From the NCBI RefSeq assembly GCF_016097555.1, contig NC_054713.1, positions 6,562,047-6,626,046 of the forward strand: DNA of 64,000 bases. Direction: 5' to 3'. This document shows, one piece after another, positions 10,801 to 22,800 of the stretch; position 1 is the stretch's first letter; the number at the start of each line of letters is the position of its first letter. This DNA is from Gigantopelta aegis. Taxonomy: Eukaryota; Mollusca; Gastropoda; Neomphalida; Peltospiridae. Under the pieces are notes generated by a model. It was not told where the DNA came from. It saw only the letters and a program-made list of their open reading frames with translations, and did not search any database. The position numbers and the translations under genes are program-made.

Positions 10801-13800
10801 CAGTGTTTATTTGCTGTCAGATAATGAGAGGAAAATCTGTCACTACACAATTGGCTACGTTTTTCGATTAGCAGCAAGGGGTCTTTTACATGTATATGCG
10901 CCACACCATAGACAGGATAGTACATTCCACATTCTTTGTGGCTGGAATGAAAATAGCCCAATGGGCCCACCCATATGTCACTTTTGCATTGACAAAAAAT
11001 CAATGGCGCGGCAAAAAAAGTGACAGTGTAAACGGGTAACCGGGCCTGGCCCAGTTCCTTTTCTTGGTGGGCCAGGGCCAGTTGGAAGAGGTAGGTTCAA
11101 CCCGAGTCGAGCATGGTACGGCATGAAAAACGTGTAATGTAAACGCGAACCGGGCCAGGCCTGGTTACTTGAGGTGTGCATGCTTGCAATATGATCCTGG
11201 TAAAATATTAAGTGCAATGACGTCAAAACTGCAATTTGATGTCATGATTGGAACCTATAATTCTTGCGTAATGCTACAGAAGCTGCGCTATTGACATGGT
11301 TGAGAATTGTACTACCTTTACGGCAAGACAGCTTTAATTAACGCATCAATGAAATGAATTGTTTGCATAGTGTTTTGCCAACGACATAATGGCGTTTTAC
11401 GAAAATTACAGTGGTGTGTCTACTTTTCGTGCCCCTAAGACTAAGCATGCATGCAACAATTTCTTCTCAAAATTACAAAATAAATAAGAAAGATTTACTA
11501 ACCTCAAACAGTGGCCATTTATCTTTTATTTATACACCCCAGAAAGAAAACACAAAGTTGCATTTAATATTGAAATAGTTTTTCAACAAAACAATAAAGC
11601 ACTTTTAGGGGAGGTCACCCTGATCCCCAGTCCCTTGAATCTGCCTCTGTGGGTACAACAGTCGATCTTTAATAAACACAAAAACTTACCCAAGACAGAA
11701 CAGAATGTTTTTCTGCAAACTTGCACCTTCTTTGCGTTTTCAGTAAGTAGGTTGAATTTGGTTGATACATTACGTGGACATTTTCTGTCATTGTTCAGCA
11801 CACGGAAGTTGTTTAGGTTTGCTTATGTCCAGATAACTCAACAGTGCTGCATCTTGTGTCACTATATCCTGAGAAGAATAAAACTGTCTGTTGCAGTAGG
11901 CAGTGTCATCTGAGGTGAGTTTACCTGCCATGCATACATTTACTACAGTACCGTGTGTGCACATAATCAATGGCGTTTTGCCGTCGCCACTGTGAAGCAT
12001 TTTCTTTCTTTTTTTCACGCTTGTGGTTCTCAGGATTTCTTATACGCTTCCTTCCAACTGACGATAATACAACTGGCTCGGCGATTTCATCAAAGTCGTT
12101 AATTTTACTCTCGATATCAAATAAAAACTACAAAAAATCCCGCGTATTAATCTTCATTACCTGGGCACAGCCATTTTGGATAAATGGTGTTCTCTGATTG
12201 GCGGATGGAATATGGAGCGTTCTGTCTAAAAACTGGACTGGCGCATGGATCGATTTGGGAAAAAAATGCGTTTTTCATGAAGTCATTGGATGGGTTAAGG
12301 AGCGCTTTGACCAATTTCCGAAATAAGGTCTTGATTTTAATACCAACTAGCTACCAAGACTGCATGTTAACTCAGTTTGCACCAAAATGGCGTATGGAGC
12401 ATTTTGCATCTAAGCTCTTCACGACCGGCCTCTGGCGTCGTGGCAGGCCATTGGTCTACAGGCTGGTAGGTACTCGGTTCGGATCCCAGTCGAGGCATGG
12501 GATTTTTAATCCAGATACCGACTCCAAACCCCGAGTGAGTGCTCCGCAAGGCTCATTGGGTAGGTGTAAACCACTTGCACCGACCAGTGATCCATAACTG
12601 GTTCAACAAAGGCCATGGTTTGTGCTATCCTGCCTGTGGGAAGCGCAAATAAAAGATCCCTTGCTGCTAATCGGAAGAGTAGCCCATGTAATGGCAACAG
12701 CGGGTTTCCTCTCAAAATCTGTGGTCCTTAACCATATGTCTGACGCCATATAACCGTAAATAAAATGTGTTGAGTGCGTCGTTAAATAAAACACTTCTTT
12801 CTTTTCTTTCTAAGCTCTTGACATAAAGTTTTCCAGACATTTTGTCCACAATGCCTCAATATATGAGCTGAAACTTTGTGTATAGCTTTATAACAGGTAC
12901 AGTTATAGATTGAATTTGACTTTCATAACGATCGCCTGTAGTAGGGGTGCATAGTAAGTGCTTTTAACAATACCAGAAGTAACTACTGAACACTCCCCGA
13001 AGTGGTTAGACTAAGCCCACAGCTAAAAGCTGATGGTGAATTGCAGGTGTGTGGCACAGATAGCCATGAGAGACAAGCACCTGTCACAGTTGGAGAGACA
13101 AGGACTGGGATGTGGAGGTGGACAGCGAAAGAAGTTGAAAGATAGGAGGAGTTGCCAGATCGGGAAGAAATGAGATGGAATTCAAAGGAGAGAAAGGAAA
13201 GGGAGCACTGGGATAAAAAAAAAAAAGAGAGAAAAGTTTGACTTTTATTTACCAATTTTTGATAGAGTTATGGCCCTTTGACTTAGGAGATGCAAACATT
13301 TGTTGGGCCCGGTAGGGGACAGGTATTGCTTTACCAGTACTCTCAGAACGCTTGTTTTAAAACAATATTTTTTATCATGTACCTTAGGGATTGATGAACA
13401 TGCACCAGACAATATCTGAATTAGGATCTCCTGCTGCTATTCCGATTGGTCTGTGTGACAGCAACATGTTTTTAGAATGTGCTGAGGTGTTGTTAAATGT
13501 GATATTCCTTTCCTTTGTTTCAGGAGAAAAATTTCTTCCACAAAGTGAGTGCCCGACTTTCGAAGCCGAACATTTTCGTACTCCAGAATCGCTGGGATGT
13601 ATCTGCCATGGAGGAGGATGTGGAAGAGGTATTACCCATTTTTCTTATATCCAGCCAGTAGGGTCTCCACGAGTACTTGAGTGCACGGGTCGAGTCTAGC
13701 AAGACTCGAGTCCGTTCACAGGACTCGAGTACCCGTACAAGGTGGAATATAATAATACAACGGACAATGTAGGACAATAATTTCAGCAGTAACTAATCAG

Positions 13801-16800
13801 CGATATAAGTTACAGAGTAATTATATGATCATGCGCTAGTTTCTCTTTTCAAACTGGCTATCCGTCCTTCACAACACTGCATGTATCAACCAGTTTCTGT
13901 ATGCAATACAATGGCATGATTTGGCATCCATGTTCAGCGCTGGAATTAAGATTCATAATGCTATTTTACTTTATTCCTTAGTCTGATCATCATCTGGTGT
14001 AAGTGTCGGGTACTCAGGTTCGGGTCGAGTTTGACACTCAAGTCCTATATTTTGGACTTGTGGAGGCCCTGCCAGCCAGTGCACCACAACTGGTATGTCA
14101 AATCCTGTGGTATGTGCCATCCTGTCTATGGGATGGTGCATATAAAAGATCCCTAGCTACTATTGGGAAAATGTAGCGGGTTTCCTCTCTAAGACTGTCA
14201 AAATTACGAAATATTTGACATCCAATAGCCTATGATTAATAAATCAATATGCTCTAGTGGTGTCGTTAAACAAAACAAACTTTTTTTTTTTTTACCCTTT
14301 TTCCCTCATCCCAAACAATGCCTGGTATATTAACAATGGTGATATATTCTGTCCTGTCTGTGGAAAACATCACTAAGTTTTGCCTTTACCATGGTTTGAC
14401 ACCCAATAGCCGATGTATTATTCGTTCTGGGGTGTCATTAACCATTCAGTCAGTCAGTCAGTCAGTCTGTGGGAAAGTGCTGCTAATTGAAGTCGTGCAG
14501 AATTTCCAAATGTTTGACATCAAATAGTCTGATTAATGTATTTGTTGAAATAACCACATGTTAGACACCAAATAGCCATAGTTTAAAATGTTAAGATGTC
14601 CTACAGTATTGTTAGTCATTTTCCTTCACCAAATAGCCATACATGAAATAAATTCATGTGGCAGTTATATTTCATAATACATTCTTCAAAAAGCTAATTT
14701 ATTCTTGTTTTTTACATTTCATTTTAAAGTTACTCAAAATGATATTTATATTTCATATTTTGTTCAGGTTCGAAAGCAACACATGAGTAGAAATATTGAG
14801 TTTTTCGTAGATGAGTTGAAAGTTCTTGATCGGAAGGAAGCTGAAAACCGCGTGTATTTTGTATCTGCGCGGGAGACGCTCGCCTGTCGACTTCACCAGG
14901 ATAAAGGAACACCAACTCCAAGTTAGTACACCGTCTCTGTGGGTAAAATAAAAATACAGTCAGACTTGCTGTATTGACCTGTATTACACCGAATATTGTA
15001 TAAACTAACCTGTGTTGAGCAGCTGCCTGCCTTAAGAGGCCACTTTTTATACTTCTATCTTTGATGGGTCATATTATATGGTATTGTCCGTCGGTCTTTT
15101 CATTACCGGGGCATATCTTTGGCATTTTTGTTGTTGGGGATCAAGCTGCTCATTTGAGAGATAACGGGTGGCATTTATGGCTACAAAATGAGATTTTTTA
15201 ATTAAAAAATTTACAAGTCCCCATACATGTTTCAAGCAGAAGGCTACTTGACACATTGGTACTAAATGAAATGAAATTGCATGCATTTTGTTTTGCCCAG
15301 ATGAAACTGTTTTGTTTTACAACCAACACATTCACATTTATTGCCAATCACAGCTGTAATAATCTTCTTCTTTATTTTTTGCAGCTGGAATCTTACAAGA
15401 AGGTTTTCAGATCCGAATGTTTGAGTTTGCTAATTTTGAAAGAGAGTTTCAGGTAATATGTCTATCATACTGAATTTGGCATTGTCCCTCTTGGTATAAA
15501 GCTATATCTGTGAGTACTACTCTGTTTAAATAAAAAATCTTATCTGTGGGAAATTGTATATAAAAGACCCCCGGTTGCTATTCAGTAGTAGTAACCTATA
15601 TATGGTCTCCTTTTTCAGCATGTTTCCTCTCTCACTCTTTCAAGTATTAAAATAATCCTATATTAGACACCAAATTGCCTTGGTTTAAGATGTTGCTTAA
15701 AAAGTATTCCTTTCTTTTCAATAAGAGGAATCTGGAACCCCTTTATGTAATATATATGACCTGTTATTAATTCATCATATTGGATAAATAAAAACCTAGA
15801 TACGAATACTGGCCTATATTACACTGCAAGTATAGCAGGATTCTGTGATAGAATCCTAGATATTGTCGGAAGCGAAAAATTATGAGATTCAATACCAGGG
15901 GCCTAATTCACTAAACTCTCACAACTTTACAATCTCGAAGTGCAATGCTAAAAGACTTGCAAAGAGGATGCTTTGTTGTCTAGCAGAGCCTAAGAAACCT
16001 TTGTGAATTAGCTACCTCATATCTTGGTTACATCATTTCAGGGCTTCTAGCATTTTTTTTAAATCCACTAGCCATGGGATCAGTGATTCTAAGAATGTAC
16101 TAGCCACAATTAAAAATTCACTTGCCCTACTTTACTTTAAGTTAATAAAATGTTACTAAATAATAGTAATAGTTAGATGTCACCTAAAAAGGGAGACGGA
16201 GCTTAAAAACACTGACGTTGGGGTGGGGGCAGGTTATTCATATTTACAAAATGGAGTTAAATGCAACATTTGATAAAAAAAATATTCACTAGCCGTCGGG
16301 CATTGCAATAGTAGTTATTTACTAGCCCAACATTGAATATCACTAGCCATGGGAGTGGGGCTACCATAATCTAGAGGCCCTGTCGGGCATGGCATTCGTA
16401 GTTATTTACTAGCCCAACATTGAATATCACTAGCCATGGGAGTGGGGCTACCATAATCTAGAGGCCCTGTTGGGCATGGTAATAGTAGTTATTTACTAGC
16501 CCAACATTGAATATCACTAGCCATGGGAGTGGGGCTACCATAATCTAGAGGCCCTGTCGGGCATGGCATTAGTAGTTATTTACTAGCCCAACATTGAATA
16601 TCACTAGCCATGGGAGTGGGGCTACCATAATCTAGAGGCCCTGTCGGGCATGGCATTAGTAGTTATTTACTAGCCCAACATTGAATATCACTAGCCATGG
16701 GAGTGGGGCTACCATAATCTAGAGGCCCTGTCGGGCATGGTAATAGTAGTTATTTACTAGCCCAACATTGAATATCACTAGCCATGGGAGTGGGGCTACC

Positions 16801-19800
16801 ATAATCTAGAGGCCCTGTCGGGCATGGTAATAGTAGTTATTTACTAGCCCAACATTGAATATCACTAGCCATGGGAGTGGGGCTACCATAATCTAGAGGC
16901 CCCGTGCGGGCATGGCATTAGTAGTTATTTACTAGCCCAACATTGAATATCACTAGCCATGGGAGTGGGGCTACCATAATCTAGAGGCCCTGTCGGGCAT
17001 GGCATTACTAGTTATTTACTAGCCCAACATTGAATATCACTAGCCATGGGAGTGGGGCTACCATAATCTAGAGGCCCTGTCGGGCATGGCATTACTAGTT
17101 ATTTACTAGCCCAACATTGAATATCACTAGCCATGGGAGTGGGGCTACCATAATTTAGAGGCCCTGTCGGGCATGGCATTACTAGTTATTTACTAGCCCA
17201 ACATTGAATATCACTAGCCATGGGAGTGGGGCTACCATAATCTAGAGGCCCTGTCGAACATGGCATTAGTAGTTATTTACTAGCCCAACATTGAATATCA
17301 CTAGCCATGGGAGTGGGGCTACCATAATCTAGAGGCCCCGTCGGGCATTGCAATAGTAGTTATTTACTAGCCCAACATTGAATATCACTAGCCATGGGAT
17401 TGGGGCTATCATAATCTAGAGGCCCCGCCGGGCATTGCAATAGTAGTTATTTACTAGCCCAACATTGAATATCACTAGCCATGGGAGTGGGGCTACCATA
17501 ATCTAGAGGCCCCGTCGGGCATTGCAATAGTAGTTATTTACTAGCCCAACATTGAATATCACTAGCCATGGGAGTGGGGCTACCATAATCTAGAGGCCCT
17601 GACGTGCATGGCATTAGTAGTTATTTACTAGCCCAACATTGAATATCACTAGCCATGGGAGTGGGGCTACCATAATCTAGAGGCCCTGTCGGGCATGGCA
17701 TTAGTAGTTATTTACTAGCCCAACATTGAATATCACTAGCCATGGGAGTGGGGCTACCATAATCTAGAGGCCCTGTCGGACATGGTAATAGTAATTATTT
17801 ACTAGCCCAACATTGACTATCACTAGTCATAGGAGTGCGGCTACCATAATCTAGAGGCCCTGTCGGGCATGGTAATAGTAGTTATTTACTAGCCCAACAT
17901 TGACTATCACTAGCCATGGGAGTGGGGCTACCATAATCTAGAGGCTCTGTCGGGCATGGCAATAGTAGTTATTTACTAGCCCAACACTGAATATCACTAG
18001 CCATGGGAGTGGGGCTACCATAATCTAGAGGCCCTTTCGGGCATGGTAATAGTAGTTATTTACTAGCCCAACACTGACTATCACTAGCCATGGGAGTGTG
18101 GCTACCATAATCTAGAGGCCCTGTCGGGCATGGTAATAGTAGTTATTTACTAGCCCAACATTGACTATCACTAGCCATGGGAGTGGGGCTACCATAATCT
18201 AGAGGCCCTGTCGGGCATGGCATTAGTAGTTATTTACTAGCCCAACATTGAATATCACTAGCCATGGGAGTGGGGCTACCATAATCTAGAGGCTCTGTCG
18301 GGCATGGCCATAGTAGTTATTTACTAGCCCAACACTGAATATCACTAGCCATGGGAGTGGGGCTACCATAATCTAGAGGCCTGATCATATTTACGATTTC
18401 AGTGGAATCTTAAGAAAAAACAGCTATGCCCAAAAGTCAGTGCCTGAATATGGAAATTTATTAAACCAGTGGACTCTTTCTTTGATTGGGTTTTTACCGG
18501 CCTCGGTGGCGTCGTGGTTAGGTCATCAGACTACAGGCTGGTAGGTACTGGGTTCAGATCCCAGTCGAGGCATGGGATTTTTAATCCAGATACCGACTCC
18601 AAACCCTGAGTGAGTGCTCCACAAGGCTCAATGGGTAGGTGTAAACCACTTGCACCGACTAGTGATCCATAACTGGTTCAACAAAGGCCATGGTTTGTGC
18701 GCAAATAAAAGATCCCTTGCTGCTAATCGGAAAGAGTAGCCCATGTAGTGGCGACAGTGGGTTTCCTCTCAAACTCTGTGTGGTCCTTAACCATATGTCT
18801 GATGCCATATAACCGTAAATAAAATGTGTTGAGTGCATCATTAAATAAAACATTTCTTTCTTTCTTGATTGGGTTTTCTTTCCTGTCCTAACCATTGCCC
18901 CATGACTAGTGTAGCAAAGGCTATGGTATGTCCTGTCCTGTATGTGGGAAAGTGCATATATAAAAGATCCTTACACTGCTAATGCATAAATGTAGCGGGT
19001 TTCCTCTAAGACTATTAGTAAAAAACAGTAATTGATAAATTAATGCGTACTAATGGTGTCGTTAAACAAAACAACTTTTAACTTTTCTAATGTTTATTCT
19101 TCAAGCAATGCATCTCGAAGTCTGCTGTGAAGACGAAGTTTGAGCAACACGCTGACCGAGGGAAGAGTATTATTTCCGATATCAGACAGATCATGGAGGA
19201 AGCCTACAGCAAGAGTATAGAAATCAAGTAAGTCTGGTTACTGTGGTGGTAGTATTATAGAGGTAGTGGTTAGCTCAGTCTTGGAGGAAGCCTACAGCTA
19301 GAGTATAGAAATCAAGTAAGTCTCGTTACTGTAGTGGTGGTAGTATTATAGAGGTAGTGGTTAGCTCAGTCATGGAGGAAGCCTACAGCAAGAGTATAGA
19401 AATCAAGTAAGTCTCGTTACTGTAGTGGTGGTAGTATTATAGAGGTAGTGGTTAGCTCAGTCATGGAGGAAGCCTACAGCAAGAGTATAGAAATCAAGTA
19501 AGTCTCGTTACTGTAGTGGTGGTAGTATTATAGAGGTAGTGGTTAGCTCAGTCTTGGAGGAAGCCTACAGCAAGAGTATAGAAATCAAGTAAGTCTCGTT
19601 ACTGTAGTGGTGGTAGTATTATAGAGGTAGTGGTTAGCTCAGTCTTGGAGGAAGCCTACAGCAAGAGTATAGAAATCAAGTAAGTCTCGTTACTGTAGTG
19701 GTGGTAGTATTATAGAGGTAGTGGTTAGCTGGTTAGCTCAGTCTTGGAGGAAGCCTACAGCAAGAGTATAGAAATCAAGTAAGTCTCGTTACTGTAGTGG

Positions 19801-22800
19801 TGGTAGTATTATAGAGGTAGTGGTTAGCTCAGTCATGGAGGAAGCCTACAGCAAGAGTATAGAAATCAAGTAAGTCTCGTTACTGTAGTGGTGGTAGTAT
19901 TATAGAGGTAGTGGTTAGCTCAGTCTTGGAGGAAGCCTACAGCAAGAGTATAGAAATCAAGTAAGTCTCGTTACTGTAGTGGTGGTAGTATTATAGAGGT
20001 AGTGGTTAGCTCAGTCTTGGAGGAAGCCTACAGCAAGAGTATAGAAATCAAGTAAGTCTCGTTACTGTAGTGGTGGTAGTATTATAGAGGTAGTGGTTAG
20101 CTCAGTCATGGAGGAAGCCTACAGCAAGAGTATAGAAATCAAGTAAGTCTAGTTACTGTAGTGGTGGTAGTATTATAGAGGTGGTAGTTAGCTCAGTCTT
20201 GGAGGAAGCCTACAGCAAGAGTATAGAAATCAAGTAAGTCTCATTACTGTAGTGGTGGTAGTATTATAGAGGTAGTGGTTAGCTCAGTCTTGGAGGGAGC
20301 CTACAGCAAGAGTATAGAAATCAAGTAAGTCTCGTTACTGTAGTGGTGGTAGTATTATAGAGGTAGTGGTTAGCTCAGTCATGGAGGAAGCCTACAGCAA
20401 GAGTATAGAACTCAAGTAAGTCTCGTTACTCTAGTGGTGGTAGTATTATAGAGGTAGTGGTTAGCTCAGTCTTGGAGGAAGCCTACAGCAAGAGTATAGA
20501 AATCAAGTAAGTCTAGTTACTGTAGTGGTGGTAGTATTATAGAGGTAGTGGTTAGCTCAGTCATGGAGGAAGCCTACCGCAAGAGTATAGAACTCAAGTA
20601 AGTCTCGTTACTCTAGTGGTGGTAGTATTATAGAGGTAGTGGTTAGCTCAGTCATGGAGGAAGCCTACAGCAAGAGTATAGAAATTAAGTAAATCTAGTT
20701 ACTGTGGTGGTAGTATTATAGAGGTAGTGGTTAGCTCAGTCATGGAGGAAGCCTACAGCAAGAGTATAGAAATCAAGTAAGTCTCGTTACTGTAGTGGTG
20801 GTAGTATTATAGAGGTAGTGGTTAGCTCAGTCATGGAGGAAGCCTACAGCAAGAGTATAGAAATCAAGTAAGTCTCGTTACTGTAGTGGTGGTAGTATTA
20901 TAGAGGTAGTGGTTAGCTCAGTCATGGAGGAAGCCTACAGCAAGAGTATAGAAATCAAGTAAGTCTCGTTACTGTAGTGGTGGTAGTATTATAGAGGTAG
21001 TGGTTAGCTCAGTCTGGAGGAAGCCTACAGCAAGAGTATAGAAATGGTAAGTCTCGTTACTAGTGGTGGTAGTATTATAGAGGTAGTGGTTAGCTCAGTC
21101 ATGGAGGAAGCCTACAGCAAGAGTATAGAAATCAAGTAAGTCTCGTTACTGTAGTGGTGGTAGTATTATAGAGGTAGTGGTTAGCTCAGTCATGGAGGAA
21201 GCCTACAGCAAGAGTATAGAAATCAAGTAAGTCTCGTTACTGCAGTGGTGGTAGTATTATAGAGGTAGTGGTTAGCTCAGTCTTGGAGGAAACCTACAGC
21301 AAGAGTATAGAAATTAAGTAAGTCTGGTTACTGTAGTGGTGGTAGTATTATAGAGGTAGTGGTTAGCTCAGTCATGGAGGAAGCCTACAGCAAGAGTATA
21401 GAAATTAAGTAAGTCTAGTTACTGTGGTGGTGGTAGTATTATAGAGGTAGTGGTTAGCTCAGTCATGGAGGAAGCCTACAGCAAGAGTATAGAAATTAAG
21501 TAAGTCTAGTTACTGTGGTGGTGGTAGTATTATAGAGGTGGTAGTTAGCTCAGTCATGGAGGAAGCCTACAGCAAGAGTATAGAAATTAAGTAAGTCTGG
21601 TTACTGTAGTTGTAGTATTATAGAGGTGGTGGTTAGCTCAGTCATGGAGGAAGCCTACAGCAAGAATATAGAAATCAAGTAAGTCTAGTTACTCTGGTGG
21701 TAGTATTATAGAGGTGGTAGTTAGCTCAGTTATGGAGAAAGCCTACAGCAAGAGTATAGAAATTAAGTAAGTCTGGTTACTTAGTGGTAGAATTATAGAG
21801 GTGGTAGTTAGCAGGTGATATCTGGTAGCAGGTGATTAATTAATGAATGTGCTATATATAGAATACTAAACGAGTTTGCCTATCATACCATTTTTATGAA
21901 ATGAGTGAACAGTTTTGATATCTGATGAGCGAAAGCGAGACAGATACCAACACTGTTCACGAGTTTCATAATAATGGTGTGACAGGCAAGCAAGTTTAGT
22001 ATTTTATTTATTACAAACCAACTGCAAACAAGCCGCAACGCAGAAGTAAGCAGATGTCGAGATCTACTACATGCTATTTGTTACCAACTGGGTCAGCAAG
22101 TGATCTATGTCACACACACGTCATGCCAATATTACACTAGTAGATATTGAGTGATTGTTATGACATGAGCAATATCTTACACTGGTGTGTAATAAATATT
22201 ATTATCTGTATTGAACACTAAGTGTCGGAATTATAAACAATTTGATATCCAGTAGCCGATCATTGTTTAATTAATGAATGTGCACTATATTGTTATTGGC
22301 ACTATATTGCCATTGTACACTAATTGAATTTGAAGGACTTCTCTGTGTTGTTTCCAGAGATAATCAGCTGCTTACCCGCGGGGAGAACGCCGACCGGCTG
22401 GATTTCCTCAGTAAACAGCTCTGCCTACTGACCAGCGAGGTGAAAGACAAGATCAAATCAATGGTTGAGGAAGTCGAGAGGAAGGTGGGTTAATAGGAGG
22501 GTGGGAAAGATTTAGCGGGTTTCCTCTATAAGACTATATGTCTAAATCACCAAATATTTTGACATCTAATAGTCGGTGATTAGTAAATCAGTGTGCTCTA
22601 GTAGTGTCGTTAAACAAAAACTTCAGACCATTTCAATTCATTAGTAGGTGGCAGATGGTCATTTTTGAGGGCTACTGCAGGTTGTTCACTCTTTTCAACT
22701 ATTTTCATGTTAATAATTACTACTTTCCACATTTCCACATTTAAGATTAATATTATATACTTCATTATTTTTTCAAACAACTCCTATTTTCAGCAATAAT

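Larger units (their letters stand above)
9477..12110 (-). pseudogene. Decayed two-exon transposase-like gene (DDE type, DUF7869-like)
   Basis: The 5' part (about 12110-11684) encodes [18 protein letters not shown] and, after a frameshift near 11810, [20 protein letters not shown] followed by [13 protein letters not shown], then a GTAAGT donor. An acceptor near 10498 starts the second part: [20 protein letters not shown] and PERRGGH, then after a frameshift near 10355 [20 protein letters not shown] and [31 protein letters not shown] and [12 protein letters not shown] look like the first two acidic catalytic blocks. An in-frame stop at 9563 precedes [12 protein letters not shown]. This layout matches a family of uncharacterised transposase-derived proteins found in aphids, cnidarians and molluscs. 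Two frameshifts and a stop make it a dead copy unless they are sequence errors. Confidence 0.65.
9094..12819 (-). mobile_element. DDE-type DNA transposon copy inside mitofusin intron 5 (antisense)
   Basis: Left terminus gaagagcttggatgtaaaac (9094 on) and right terminus cgtatggagcattttgcatc ending at aagctctt near 12419 are imperfect inverted repeats over about 30 bases. Related subterminal copies of the gctccatatcc motif lie near 9305 and 12206. The element encloses a spliced transposase-like pseudogene on the minus strand. A family C SINE has inserted at its right end and duplicated tctaagctctt (12409-12419 and 12809-12819). I cannot name the superfamily. Confidence 0.6.

Noticed and set aside
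16290..18380. Regular 87-bp repeats as a possible CRISPR array
   Set aside because: The whole unit is conserved with no unique spacers, and the context is an intron of an animal gene.
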